Shown here in pieces: positions 1-10,612 of a stretch of 64,000 nt of DNA (position 1 is its first letter; every line of letters begins with the position of its first letter). The stretch comes from Polytrichum commune (taxonomy: Eukaryota; Streptophyta; Polytrichopsida; Polytrichales; Polytrichaceae). Where the stretch lies: the NCBI GenBank assembly GCA_950295325.1, contig OX485807.1, positions 50,560,440-50,624,439 of the forward strand. Direction: 5' to 3'. A program made the translations under genes and the position numbers. The notes under the pieces were generated by a model, which made no database searches, was not told the DNA's origin, and saw nothing but the letters and a program-made list of their open reading frames with translations.

Positions 1-1
1 T

Positions 2-3000
2 CATTTGTCGGGTTTTTCCATTCTTTAATTTCATATCCACGTACCGCCAATCCGCTTCCGACACATGTGCTTGTTCCTCTTTGTTCCGATACCAATCGGA
101 AGGCACATTGGGGTAATCTTTCACATCTTGACCTACAACTATCCCCGTAGACGTGGTCTTGAAATGTAAAGGCTCCTCCAATTTCGATGACTCAATAATC
201 ACATCCTCTTCTTGAGTCCCATCTACATGAATTAAACTAACCTCACCCTCTTCCACGTCATCTACCCAAGGTGTTAACCCACCGCTAATCCACTCTTCCT
301 CGGTGAGCACCTCACATGGCTCCAACAATGAGCCCTCTCCTAAACTAACACTAGGAAATTCACTCCCTAAGCCTACTTGGTGAAATGTAACCATTACATC
401 AACCTCGGACTCGGGGTACTCCTTTAGCCATTGGGCATAATCCCCATTATCCCCATAATTGTAAAAATTAGGACCTAGACTTCCCGAGCCCGAATCTATA
501 ACAACCCTTTGACCTTCGGGATGGACGACTCCCACCAATGCCTTGCCAATCTCATTCTCGTTTAAGTCATCAATTTCCTTCTCCAATGGCAAATACATCT
601 CCTTCTTCATCCATCCTTCTAATGAACCAATGGACACTATGACCCTATTACCCTCCGGACCATAAGTGATGGATGGTTTAGGTCCACCCCAATTGACCAT
701 AGCATTCGCCATCCGCAACCAAGGCCTACCTAGCAAAATGGGGAAGGTGTCCTTGTTGGAGTGCATTTTAATGACATGGAAGGTGACCAAGTACTCCTCA
801 CCTCCCGTAGTCATTCTACAATCCTTGATCATCCCCAAAGGCGTAGTCGAACTTTGATTTGCCATATTTATGACCAAAGGTGAAGGCCCCGTGAGTCCAA
901 GTCCCAATTTTTTCATAGTATCCTCCGGTAGTATATTTAGACTACTCCCTCCGTCGACTAGCACATTAGGAACCACCTTATCTACTATAACAACTTCTAT
1001 TTCTATAGCTTTCACGTCTCTTCCACCTTGTGATTGGATCCTAGCGGCTATTTTAGCTTTCACCTTCCTCATCCTCTTGTGTACCGGCATTCCCTCCTTT
1101 AATGTTTTCCTTGCCGTGGGTGAAATTTCCAATAGTTGGCCGAAAGTAATATCCGCCTTGAGTGTACTAAGGTCCGCCCACAAGTCGTACCCGGTAGATC
1201 TTTCCACCTTAGAATTACCCACTACGTCGAATTCGTCTACGGGAACCCCCGGTCCTTCCCATTCACCCACATCGCTATTATCCAAGTCATGTACCGCATT
1301 AGTCCTCTCCCTATCTTGTAAAATTATATTTTCCCTCTCCACATCCTTAGTAGCTCTTCTAGCTACCCTATCCAACTCGGAGAGATTAATCTCTTCATCC
1401 GAAGAGTAATTTCCTTGCTCTCCTATTCCTACCTCCAACGGGGCATCCCCTCTCCTAGCCCTAGTAGTTACCGCTAGTGCAGGTGCTTCTTCAACCACAC
1501 CCTTACCCTTCACTAACTCATATGTAATAGCATTGGTGTGAGGAGGCCATTGACTTTGCTCCTCTCCAATTCTCGTTGGGAGAGGAAGCATGTCATCACA
1601 TGTGGCCTCCAACACTCCATCCATGAACCTAACATCTTGGGAGTTAGATGGTCCCGGATCCGTTGGAGGCGCTTGTCTCCCGTTACTACCATTAGGTGGA
1701 ACTCCTTGTCTATTTTGTATTGGAATGTAACCGGTTGTAGTTTGCAAGCCCGCCGGTGGATGAAAAGTTTGCCTAGCATTACTATGGTCATAGTATAAGT
1801 TAGGTGGCCTAAGTTCATTGGCCGGTACTCCTTGTGGCCTAGCACCTCGCATATTATCCCTTGCTTGTTGTTGTGGATTAGCCACCGGGTAAGGGACATT
1901 AATTATTTTGTCCGGTTGGCGACACGTATCCGAGGGATGACTTCCTCCACAATTGCTACAATTAAACTCTTGACCTTCGGACCAACATTGTCCTTGAGCG
2001 TGCCACCTTCCACAAAAGGGATGAAATTCCTTCTTCTCTAAATTTTGGCCACCTTGCCCTCTAGGTTGTGGTCCTCTATTGCTTCCATTTCCATAGTGAG
2101 GTGGCGCTTGACCTCGTTGATTTTGTTGAGGTGGGTTACCGTTTCCTCTTTGGTCACGGTTTTGTCCACTTCTACAAAATTGACGCGTGTGGCCCGGTTG
2201 GCCACATTGGACACACCATAATCCGGAAGAATGCCTACCCGACTCAACCGGGGGTGGAGGCCCCGGTTGTTGACTCCGGATCATTAATGACATTTGATCC
2301 GTGAGGCTTTGCATTTGTTTTATCATAGCCTCTTGGAATCCTAGTTGGCTAGCACCTAGTCTTCTCTCAACCTCCTCCAAGTGTGGATCCGTTCTAGAGG
2401 CCGGTAGTGCCAAAAGAGGTGCCGGTTCCCTAACCGCTAAAGGTCGGGGACCGGTGTCCACAATGGCATATGGAATTTGGTTCTCATACTTAGCGGGTTC
2501 TACCGCTACCACCCTAGGGCGTATGGGGATGAATTGTGGGATCAATTCATCCTCCCTTCTCCATAGCCTTTCGTGATCTTTATCCAAGTTTTCAATATCT
2601 CTAGCCGCACGCTTGGCATCCGCCAAGGTCAAGGGATTCCTTTCTAGAACACCCCTAATAGTTCCGGACTTAAAAAACCCTTGAATGAAAAATTGCTTTA
2701 GCGTGTCGTCGTTGAGCATGGTACCCACAAATCTAGTGCACACTAAATCAAACCTCCTAATGTAAGCCGAAATTTCTTCCTCCCTTCCTTGCTTCAATGA
2801 CGACAATGCCCTTAATGCGGTACTTTGACCCACTTCCGGCCTAAATTCGTTAAGAAACTCCCTTTGTAATTGTTCCCATCCCCTAAAATGTCCCTCGGCA
2901 TGATCCCGATACCATTCATAGGCTTCCCCCTCTAGAGTGGTAGGAAACCACACTAACCAATAACCCGGGTCGGTTATGAGGAAGCTAGCCAACCGTTCGA

Positions 3001-3508
3001 TATACCGTTCCATGTGCCGAGAGGGGTCCTCATCCTTGGTCCCATAAAATTTAGGGAGATGAGATGGCATATCCATCGCCGCTAAATTTTGTGGAACCAC
3101 AATTGGTAGGCCTCTTGGCCTAACCAATGGGTCTATTGGAGGTATAGGAGGTATGGGCGGAATTGGGGGTATGGGTGGTGGATCCATCCCCCGTTCCTCG
3201 GCCATGGTGACCGGTGAACTATTCAACAATCCCCTATCAACTTCTACCGGGAATTCTTCTCTAAGTGTGTAATTTTCCGAAGAAGTTTCACCACTCAATT
3301 TGGAGGGAGTGATCTCCTCTTCAAGTTGAGCTCCAAGTTCTAAGGTGTCTAGAATTGACCTAGTCCTAGGTTCGACGTTCAAACAACTCTCTATTCTAAC
3401 ATTATCTTGTTCTAATCTATCACTGATTTTAGAGGACCGCCTCTTTCGAGTAGATTTCTCTAGTCCTACTATCAAACTTGGTTTTTGTGAGCGAGTCCTA
3501 CCTTGCAT
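2..3508 (-). CDS. Gag-protease polyprotein of Ty3/gypsy element (C-terminus outside window)
   Basis: An uninterrupted frame of 1,169 codons starts at the ATG at 3508 and leaves the window still open. The first ~120 residues are basic then acidic, followed by a repeated PPIPPIPPI stretch (about 3185-3125). A retrotransposon gag domain follows, with runs such as FPTTLEGEAYEWYRD and FLNEFRPEVGQSTALRALSSLKQG. A CCHC zinc knuckle CVQCGQPGHTRQFC lies at 2215-2174, and a second, one-residue-shorter Cys/His cluster, CSNCGGSHPSDTC, lies near 1965-1925. The aspartic protease site reads VLVDGGSSLNIL (Asp codon 955-953), with DGGS in place of the usual DTGS or DSGS, and the flap-distal FPILLGRPWLR lies near 745-715. 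The protein packages element RNA and processes the polyprotein. The frame is intact, so activity of this copy is possible. Confidence 0.85.
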   Translation of the reverse strand, partial: MQGRTRSQKPSLIVGLEKSTRKRRSSKISDRLEQDNVRIESCLNVEPRTRSILDTLELGAQLEEEITPSKLSGETSSENYTLREEFPVEVDRGLLNSSPVTMAEERGMDPPPIPPIPPIPPIPPIDPLVRPRGLPIVVPQNLAAMDMPSHLPKFYGTKDEDPSRHMERYIERLASFLITDPGYWLVWFPTTLEGEAYEWYRDHAEGHFRGWEQLQREFLNEFRPEVGQSTALRALSSLKQGREEEISAYIRRFDLVCTRFVGTMLNDDTLKQFFIQGFFKSGTIRGVLERNPLTLADAKRAARDIENLDKDHERLWRREDELIPQFIPIRPRVVAVEPAKYENQIPYAIVDTGPRPLAVREPAPLLALPASRTDPHLEEVERRLGASQLGFQEAMIKQMQSLTDQMSLMIRSQQPGPPPPVESGRHSSGLWCVQCGQPGHTRQFCRSGQNRDQRGNGNPPQQNQRGQAPPHYGNGSNRGPQPRGQGGQNLEKKEFHPFCGRWHAQGQCWSEGQEFNCSNCGGSHPSDTCRQPDKIINVPYPVANPQQQARDNMRGARPQGVPANELRPPNLYYDHSNARQTFHPPAGLQTTTGYIPIQNRQGVPPNGSNGRQAPPTDPGPSNSQDVRFMDGVLEATCDDMLPLPTRIGEEQSQWPPHTNAITYELVKGKGVVEEAPALAVTTRARRGDAPLEVGIGEQGNYSSDEEINLSELDRVARRATKDVERENIILQDRERTNAVHDLDNSDVGEWEGPGVPVDEFDVVGNSKVERSTGYDLWADLSTLKADITFGQLLEISPTARKTLKEGMPVHKRMRKVKAKIAARIQSQGGRDVKAIEIEVVIVDKVVPNVLVDGGSSLNILPEDTMKKLGLGLTGPSPLVINMANQSSTTPLGMIKDCRMTTGGEEYLVTFHVIKMHSNKDTFPILLGRPWLRMANAMVNWGGPKPSITYGPEGNRVIVSIGSLEGWMKKEMYLPLEKEIDDLNENEIGKALVGVVHPEGQRVVIDSGSGSLGPNFYNYGDNGDYAQWLKEYPESEVDVMVTFHQVGLGSEFPSVSLGEGSLLEPCEVLTEEEWISGGLTPWVDDVEEGEVSLIHVDGTQEEDVIIESSKLEEPLHFKTTSTGIVVGQDVKDYPNVPSDWYRNKEEQAHVSEADWRYVDMKLKNGKTRQM

Positions 3509-4394
3509 TCCATAAGAATCGATCGACCCTCACTTGACCACACATAATCCTAGCAATTCCCCTCTTAATATTTTCACTTGTCTTGGTGTGGTTATAATTT
3601 TTTTAGGAGGTGAGGAAAAGAACCTGCAAGCCCACTTAGGTGAAAGAATCCCAATAGGGGATAGGCATGTTCATGTTAATTTTTTGGTTAAGTCGGAGCA
3701 TCACCTCCGCACCTTCCCGCAAATTAACACTCACCACAATACCGATTGTGAGGGGGTGACCTTCCGAGTAGATTATGTTAAAAGTCGAGGCTTCACCCTT
3801 CAACTTCTCACACCATCCACAATTCGGGAATTACCCTCTACAACGGATAACAACAATCACGAGTACAAAAGGCATTCCTTAATTAGTTAATGAGTTCACT
3901 TTGAAGAAATAAACATACCTTGAGCAATCGCATCCCCCTGTGAGTTAGCACTCCCCTCAATCGTGACTCAATGTAACAACACCATAAACTTTGTGAAATA
4001 TTAATTTAATCTAGAGCATGAAATGACAACTCCCAAAACTTTGAGACTCACCCCGAGGTGAGTGTCAAAGTTCAATGTCCTAAGGTGAATTTACCCTCTA
4101 ATGTTTTAATGAGCTACTCGGTTATAGGTTCCTTTTAAGTTCTTAGCAAATCCCCAAAAAGGTTGAGGACGTACCTTCGCCGCGCTCCTTCCTCAAAAAT
4201 GAATTTGCGTAATTGACAATGCAATTCATTCCAAGGAATAGTTGAAATACAATGAATTCAAATGTAACCCAAAGAGAGAATACTTACCGAGTTTCGGGTG
4301 CTCCTTCCCTTCTCTCAAGTTTGTGTCTCCAATTTTTCCTAGTTGCCTCCAAGTCTCCTAGTCGCCTCCAAGTCTTGTAACTACCTTCCGCTTC
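3509..4394 (-). other. Untranslated leader of the Ty3/gypsy element
   Basis: This is the stretch between primer-binding site and gag start. It contains a short duplicated CGCCTCCAAGTCT-type motif near 4345-4375. I see no conserved coding frame; it should carry the packaging signal, which is inference. Confidence 0.6.
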
Positions 4395-4395
4395 G

Positions 4396-4413
4396 CTCCC
4401 GGCGGACGCACCA
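4396..4413 (-). other. tRNA primer-binding site of the Ty3/gypsy element
   Basis: Reading on the minus strand, TGGTGCGTCCGCCGGGAG starts four bases after the LTR end. On the plus strand it looks like a tRNA 3' end finishing in CCA. It is not the common initiator-Met site TGGTATCAGAGC; which tRNA it matches was not determined. Confidence 0.75.
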
Positions 4414-4676
4414 ATTATGTGAGGCCAAACCCCCCACCCTTAAGCGTCCGTAGTCCGAGTAGTGGGTTTGGGCTCACATTCCTCCGCGGTATTGGATTTG
4501 GACTTGGATGAGTCCATAGTGCAAGGTTCACCCTTCAAGGGGTCTTGGATTTAACTGGAATTTCACTTTTAACAACTCAATGTACGATTTCAATACGTAT
4601 GTGGAGAATGCACAAGTTAACTATTTAACCTCCTTATGCTCGGGTGCTATTTTGTCTTTGTTTGCTTCTAACGTCC

Positions 4677-4991
4677 ACCCAGCTTCTTAGCTTCTAACTA
4701 AACAAACCCAGCTCCTTCATAAACCCAGCTTCTTAGCTTCTAACTAAACAAACCCAGCTCCTTCATAAACCCAGCTCCTTCATGAACCCAGCTCCTTAGC
4801 TTCTAACTAAACAAACTCAGGTCCTTCATAAACCCAGCTCTTTACTTTCTAACTAAACAAACCCAGCTCCTTCATAAACCCAGCTCCTTAGCTTCTAACT
4901 AAACAAACCCAGCTCCTTCATAAACCCAGCTCTTTACTTTCTAACTAAACAAACCCAGCTCCTTCATAAACCCAGCTCCTTCATGAACCCA
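4677..4991. repeat. 46-bp minisatellite inside the LTR
   Basis: About six to seven direct copies of a composite unit are visible. Each joins a 29-bp part (CCCAGCTTCTTAGCTTCTAA then CTAAACAAA) to a 17-bp part (CCCAGCTCCTTCATAAA). The 17-bp part is sometimes doubled, and some units read CTCTTTACTTTC instead. Copies differ by few bases, which suggests recent slippage or unequal exchange. Confidence 0.85.
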
Positions 4992-5499
4992 CAACTTTGT
5001 AGTTGTAATCCCCAACTACCTCACTAATTATTCAAGCCCTTAACTAATCTTCCTACCTAATTTCCCTAATTCTACTAACAACCCCTTTCTAATCACACAA
5101 TTCTTCTCTAATCCTAAAATCCTAAAATCCTAGAGAGGAGAGGGGGAGAGAGAATTTCCTAACTTTACTAAGACTAACTAATCCACACAAGTATATTTTT
5201 GCACTCATCACAACATCAAGTGCTCAACTCTTAAACATGGAACTTGCAACCACGTGTATTCAAAACATGAACTTTAAGTACCACAAATTGGAATCATGAA
5301 TTAACTTTAAAATCCTTCACGTCAACACTAATTCTACCAAGAGGTCAAGCCCTCTTCAAGGCTAACAAGCCTTGGCTCTCAAACTAAAAACTAAGCACAC
5401 ACATGTGCTCCAATATGGCTTCCCACACCCACACTTATAACTCGTGGGGTGCCTTGGAGCACAAAAGAAAGAGAGGATGAGTGAGGGAAGAATGAGGGA

Positions 5500-5507
5500 T
5501 TATATAG
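5500..5507 (-). promoter_or_regulatory. TATA box of the LTR promoter
   Basis: The minus-strand sequence CTATATAA sits about 700 bp into the LTR from its U3 end. A transcript start roughly 30 bp downstream, near 5470, would place the minisatellite in the transcribed R-U5 part. This is inference from position and motif. Confidence 0.5.
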
Positions 5508-6439
5508 TAAGCTTGAGGGGGTGAGCACCCTCAAGGCTCACGATAAGCCCTTGAGATTTCCTCCTACTTAGTAGGCGCCAATCCTATCTTCTAAGCCTTC
5601 CTCCCTCAAATGATCAACAAGGATCCTAATTCGAACATTTAACTAGCCTTGGCTTTCTACCTACCACACTTTACCAAACTTGGGATGCTTCAACCCAAAC
5701 TTAGCCTCCTTCGCTTTCCGCCGCCATAACTTTCTCCCCTTACTTTCCCAAATCGTCGCTCACCACTTAATTCAAACCACGATGCTCAACTCGTGATTTG
5801 ATTGGTGCTTTGAGAATTTGCTTATCCTCCACCTTGCATTCTTCCTTGGGCCTTCCCCATTAAGTGGCCATGATGAGGTGGTCCACTTGTGCGCTCCATG
5901 TGATCCTCCATTCATCCCAATTCGAATGCACTTGCCTCTTGAGTCACTTTGGTTGTCTCCATCCATTTGTACTAGCCTACTCACTAACTACTCAATCCAA
6001 GTTCTCCTTACCTATCCTCATTCATTCAAATCCTTCCGAAGGTAAAAACACAATAACAACTCACATCCTAGCCTCTTACAACATGGTACTTCTAAGACTA
6101 ACATTTCACTCTTTTTATATTTTTGTGAAGTAACATGCTACTTCAAAGTGCATCAACTAACGTTTCAAGGGTCTAAGACTAAATGTGGGCACCCTTTTGG
6201 GCTCACAAGATCATATAAAATATTATATACAACTTAATAGGAGTAAAATACAAGAACTATTTACACAAGTAGCAGAGAGGCAAGCCAAAAGATATTAGAC
6301 AATGTTTTTTTAATTTTGATATAATATGTGATGATATTATATGATTTGCCAGGATGATTATCCATATTAATATTTTGAAGCAACCAAAAATTGTATTTCA
6401 TAAGGCACGGCTATATTGAACCTTTGAAGAAGTTGAATT

Positions 6440-7510
6440 GATAACATGAATTGTTTGTGGCTTTGCAGCATAATATGTGTAGATGTGGATCTTACTGTTT
6501 GCAGATATCATCTATAGATGCAGCAGTTGGAGCTCTTCATAAATTTACATGCCGTGCTTGCGAAAAGAAGGAGTTTGTGATGTTTTGGCGGAAATTTTGA
6601 TTCAACATTTGTTGTTGATGGCAGGGTCCGGAAGATTGTAGCACATCCTCAAAAGCGCAACCAATTTGCAATTCGTTCGGAGGCCAATAGAGCATATGTT
6701 ATTGAGCCATCACATGAGTTGGGAGGAGAGTGGTTTTGCAAGGCCAATGAAGGAGTTGGCGGACAAATTAGGATTGATTAGAATTGATTAGATTTAATTA
6801 CATTCAATCATACTTTATTAGTTTGAATGTATATAAATACATTTGGAAATAGAAGGCATTACCTAAAATATTATAAGCTAAACATACTAAAAACAAGACA
6901 TTAATTTTAGTTCCATTTTAGAATGACAAGGACCCTTTCAATGGTAAGTCACAAAAATTATAACCCCAGTGCTAATGAGGGTTTCGTAAATTTTTGACTT
7001 CCAAGTTAATTACATGCTTTATTGATGGTTTCACTTTGAAAAAGAAATCTCAATCAATTGCTTATTTACTCAATGGAAGTGAACATATTTATTGGGTTTT
7101 GGACCTTGAAGATGAAGTGCACTCAATATGGGCTATATAGACAAGCAACCTTTAAGAATGCAAGGGCAATTTTATTTTTCAAAGTCGGGTGGAGCAGGTA
7201 GCAGTTTGTGATCGAGATGTGAAAATACTTTAGATTTGTTTTGTGGGGGCTACCCGGAGGTGCCGGATTGCGGACCCCGGCCCCTATCTACCACCCCTTG
7301 AAAGTTTGTAAGGGAAGTGTTAACGTCCACCATCTATAACTAGCGGTTGGACCTTCTTGATTTGCAATTACTTACCTAATAAAGCAATTCACAAATTCAA
7401 CGTGTACCTTATAATACAAGATTTGAACTTTTTTGATAATTACGCTAAACAAGATATTAGTGTCCTATGGTAATTTATGTCACTATGGTAACTTCGCGGT
7501 TGACACTTAT
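6440..7510 (+). repeat. Dispersed repeat family R1, copy 1
   Basis: Two blocks are shared with other places in the window. The block 6440-6780 matches 23880-24180, and 6690-7510 matches 11180-11976, all in the same orientation. Shared landmarks are the decayed coding stretch VYVIEPSHELGG, an AATGACAA.GACCCTTTCAATGG tract and a terminal CACTATGGTAACT. The best preserved reading, at 23979-24176, gives a 66-residue peptide (DGRVWKIVAHPQ, VIEPSHELGG) that I do not recognise; copy 1 is frameshifted. It is probably part of a transposon. Confidence 0.7.
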
Positions 7511-7527
7511 TATGAATAAGCTTACAG

Positions 7528-7908
7528 ATGTTATCATGGATGGTGGATAAATTCATCCATTGGCCAAAACCCTACCTTCTCTTGTCAGCACCTTGTGATG
7601 GAATATCACTTTACAATAAAAATTTTGATGTTAAATTCACATTAAAACATAAACTTACCGAGGATGATAAAGCAAGTAAGAATGCTCTTATCCTCATAGT
7701 AAAAAGTCTAAACAAAATAAAAAGCATTGAAACAAATGAACATGAACTAAGAAAACTTATGGAAGAGAAAAAAAATTGTGATGAACATCTTTTCAAATTG
7801 AGAACAGTAAACACACCTGGAGTTGCAATGTACAGTGTCTATATTAGTATGCAAGGGGAAGATACGTTTGAGCATACTAATGACAAGCGTCATGTCTTTA
7901 CATTTTAA
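7528..7908 (+). other. Unrecognised coding-like stretch, 126 codons
   Basis: An open frame rich in Lys and Glu (TEDDKASKNALILIVKSLNK, ELRKLMEEKKNCDEHL) looks like a short coiled coil. Its start, LLLSAPCDGISLYNKNFDVK, loosely resembles the exon-like segment at 13890-14048 (PLCDGV ... YDGFDLK), so both may be relics of one transposon gene. I cannot name the protein and its reality as a gene is doubtful. Confidence 0.25.
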
Positions 7909-8767
7909 TATACAAGAGAAAGATATTCTCAAGCATACTTATGACAAGTGTCATTTATGTATACTTTAATCAACTTGTAGACCATTGTGTAATATAGGCA
8001 TCCACCTCATAACATTATTGAACGTCGTCATGCCAAGATATTAGTAAGCACAATTGAATGCCAAGTGTCATAAGAAGCCACTTATGGTGAAGTTGTTAAT
8101 CATCGGTGTAACCTAGCATATGCCTCAAAATAGGGCAAGTGACACTCTTACGCATGTGACACTAAATACCATAAATTATGTAGAGCTCTAATGTGGGTTG
8201 AAGCATGACTTCATCAACATCAACTCTCAATGCAAGAGTTTGCGTGGGTTCAATACAAATATATACAATCAAGTTGCCCTGCCCTAATTTGTCAATATTC
8301 CACATTACTTTTAGTATTCATTATCACTGTAACAACATTACATAAATTGTTGTTGGTTTCCTTTTTTACCGTGGTTGCTACATGGATGGATAAAGTAAGC
8401 TAATAATAAGTTTTTGTGATTTGATTTTGACCCAATGTATGCACTTATTACGGGAGCGGCCCCGGGATTGTTTAATTTACTCTTGGGTTGCAACTTGCCA
8501 AGTCCAAGTGGGACACGGCATGTTGGGCATTGGTCCCTCCCCGCCTTGGCTTTCACGAGAATTCCGCCCGACTGAACTTTAACTTTACATGCCGACAGAA
8601 GTGTCGACTGAATGAGTCTCCCATGACTTTCGTAGCATGTTCCATTTTTCCACACTTCAAGCCACTGGTACATCACCACACAAAATAGATTATTACACCG
8701 TTTAGGGTACTTAATGCCACATGCACTATTTGTGAAAGGCTTAAACTAGATGCCTAGAGGCTACTTA

Positions 8768-9339
8768 GGGCCGGTTCACACTATGGCTGTCCAAGTTGAG
8801 AGGTCGTGGGATTGAGTGGCCAAACTTTGTTGAGAGTCCAAAGAAATGAGCATAAGTGTAAGTGGAGCCTTTGGCCGGGCATAGTGTGAAGCCTCCAAAG
8901 GCTAAGCCCAAAGTCCTAACCTTTGGCCATGAACTCCCACGGCCTCTCGACTTGGACGGCCATAGTGTGAAGCCTCCAAAGGCCGAGCCCAAAGTCCAAA
9001 CCCAAAGGAGCATCCCACTTTATTCCTTGCTCAAAATAACCCCTCCAATCTATTGGTCAAGATCTTGTCAATGATTGATATTTTAATGAAAAAAAATTTC
9101 GGCCTCTCGACAGAAGTTTGGGTTGAGCATTTTGCTCGACCCAAACTTCCGTCGAGAGGCCGAACTCTTGGCCCCATAACTTCCTAAAAGTGCTACCACC
9201 TAGGCTCTTTTGGAGGCGATGTCCTTTGGACTTCGGCCTCTAGTGTGAAGGCCAAGAGGATGGACTTTGGACATTTCTGCATTTTCATTGGTCCAAACGC
9301 TTCTCCTCTCGAAGTTTCGCCATAGTGTGAACCGGCCCT
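8768..9339. mobile_element. PIF/Harbinger-type MITE (572 bp)
   Basis: Perfect 20-bp terminal inverted repeats GGGCCGGTTCACACTATGGC (8768-8787 and the complement of 9320-9339) are flanked by a TTA duplication (8765-8767, 9340-9342). A TWA target site and GGGCC ends are typical of PIF/Harbinger. Inside, CATAGTGTGAA, the inner part of the terminal repeat, recurs near 8880, 8960 and 9242. A near-perfect 67-bp hairpin lies at 9098-9164. No transposase is encoded, so it would need one in trans. Confidence 0.9.
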
Positions 9340-9454
9340 TAGAGGTCTCAAAGTGTCACGCGCATTAATTGTCAATACGATTCCATTCATCAACATGAGT
9401 AACTTTTTGGAGTGAAAAGTTACCATAGTGACCTAAAATACCATATCACACTAA

Positions 9455-9985
9455 TGGGGCATTCCCACCTGACATTAGTTAGAAGTAATTTTAGTCTAAA
9501 AGCGGTTTTAGTTATCTAGGGTTCACACATACGGCTCTTTTTAGTGCCGAGCCTAGGTGGCAAATGATGTGGCATGGCTTAAAAGTGGAGGTTTTAAGCC
9601 TCAACCACCGACCCTCCCATCGGTACCTAAACATGAGGCAAGAATATAGGAACTTTAAAAGTGTCGCCTCCCACCCTTGTGATTGGTTGCTTTTTAGTCT
9701 TAGCTATGAGGGCACAAGGAGCCCCATTAACAAAAACCGATGGTAAGATAGGTGAGTAGTAAGGCATTTGGGGATGGGACAAAAACTACCCAACATTCAT
9801 TGCTTGGTAGATAAAACCATGAACATGTGTGAAAGCTACTTAATTAAAACCTACTTGAAAATCTCCGGAGCAAGTTCTTGTAGGTGCATTGGGATAGACA
9901 GATGCCTCCGCTATAACCGAGGGAGCTTTACCCGGTTTTTAGGAAATACTTTGGGTCTTAACTAAACTCAGGTGGGAATGCCCCA
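9455..9985. mobile_element. Second MITE (531 bp), Harbinger-like
   Basis: The ends are inverted copies of TGGGGCATTCCCACCTGA, extending with two mismatches through TTAGTTA. A TAA duplication flanks them (9452-9454, 9986-9988). The 3-bp TAA target fits PIF/Harbinger, though the terminal bases differ from the neighbouring element. It is inserted in a GTCACTATGGTAACT-bearing terminal sequence and so is younger than that sequence. It has no coding capacity. Confidence 0.85.
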
Positions 9986-10394
9986 TAAGTATCATATTTA
10001 GTGTGCTAGCATGCGAGTCCTATGCAATCGTCCCACATCAAGGAAAGAACAATGCAAACCCACCTCCATGATAGATCCCCTTTCTTTGGCCTTTATGTAC
10101 AATGTCCTTGGCTTACCAACTTGACCAATCTCAAGCTTAGCATTTCATTGAACAATTTTGGATGCAAAGGCATATTGTCATCCATATGTGGCTTCATCAC
10201 TCCAATGATTGTAGCCAACACAATTAGCTTGAAAATATGAAAAACAAATCACTATTATTATCGAGTTCACATATAGTGATCTCCATTGATTTCCTTCCCC
10301 TTTTAAGACATTGTTTGTTGTGCTTGTGAAGATTGAGTTTGTCCCACGTGCCCTTGCAGATGCATGCATTTTATCCAATCATGTTCTTTTCATA

Positions 10395-10612
10395 AACTTT
10401 TGTGCACCTTGTCTGGGATTATCTCAACATTGAACAACTTCACACATCTTCGAGGCACATCCTTCAATTTGCAACAGCAACCTATGACCAAAAATGCCAA
10501 AGAAGACAGTGCATTCAAAGCCTTTGGTGTCTCCTCCAAGTTCACACAATTGATGGTCACCCAAAAAATACAAATCTTCCCTGTGAATTGGGTAGCATTT
10601 TCAAGTTAATAC
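10395..10612 (-). pseudogene. Leucine-rich-repeat fragment, NLR-like
   Basis: The minus strand reads VTINCVNLEETPKALNALSS followed by LAFLVIGCCCKLKDVPRRC and a stop shortly after. The spacing of Leu and the INC..LEETP..L..LSSLAFL motif match plant disease-resistance-type leucine-rich repeats. Only about 70 codons are open and no NB-ARC or other domain is visible nearby, so this looks like a broken fragment. Confidence is moderate because LRR similarity over such a short span is weak. Confidence 0.35.

Larger units (their letters stand above)
1..6207 (-). mobile_element. Ty3/gypsy-like LTR retrotransposon, 5' part (truncated by window edge)
   Basis: The element reads on the minus strand: 5' LTR (6207-4418), a 4-bp spacer, a primer-binding site (4413-4396), an untranslated leader of about 0.9 kb, then one open frame from 3508 to the window edge. 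The frame has gag, zinc knuckle and retropepsin signatures in that order; reverse transcriptase, RNase H, integrase and the 3' LTR would lie left of position 1. The gag-protease order fits Ty3/gypsy or Copia; the gag type and the GRPWL protease ending favour Ty3/gypsy, by inference. No frameshift or stop breaks the 3.5 kb seen, so the insertion may be young. The target duplication cannot be checked because the other end is missing. Confidence 0.85.
4418..6207 (-). repeat. 5' LTR (1,790 bp) of the Ty3/gypsy element
   Basis: On the plus strand the LTR begins TGTGAGGCC and ends GGGCTCACA, so the ends are the inverted hexamer TGTGAG/CTCACA with canonical TG..CA termini. The primer-binding site sits immediately inside. 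The LTR holds a minus-strand TATA box near 5500-5507 and a 46-bp minisatellite at about 4677-4991. The outer boundary at 6207 is inferred from the terminal symmetry, because no second LTR is in the window. Confidence 0.75.

Noticed and set aside
870-1409. Plus-strand frame of about 179 codons
   Set aside because: It is the antisense shadow of the gag-protease frame on the minus strand, which has clear motifs.
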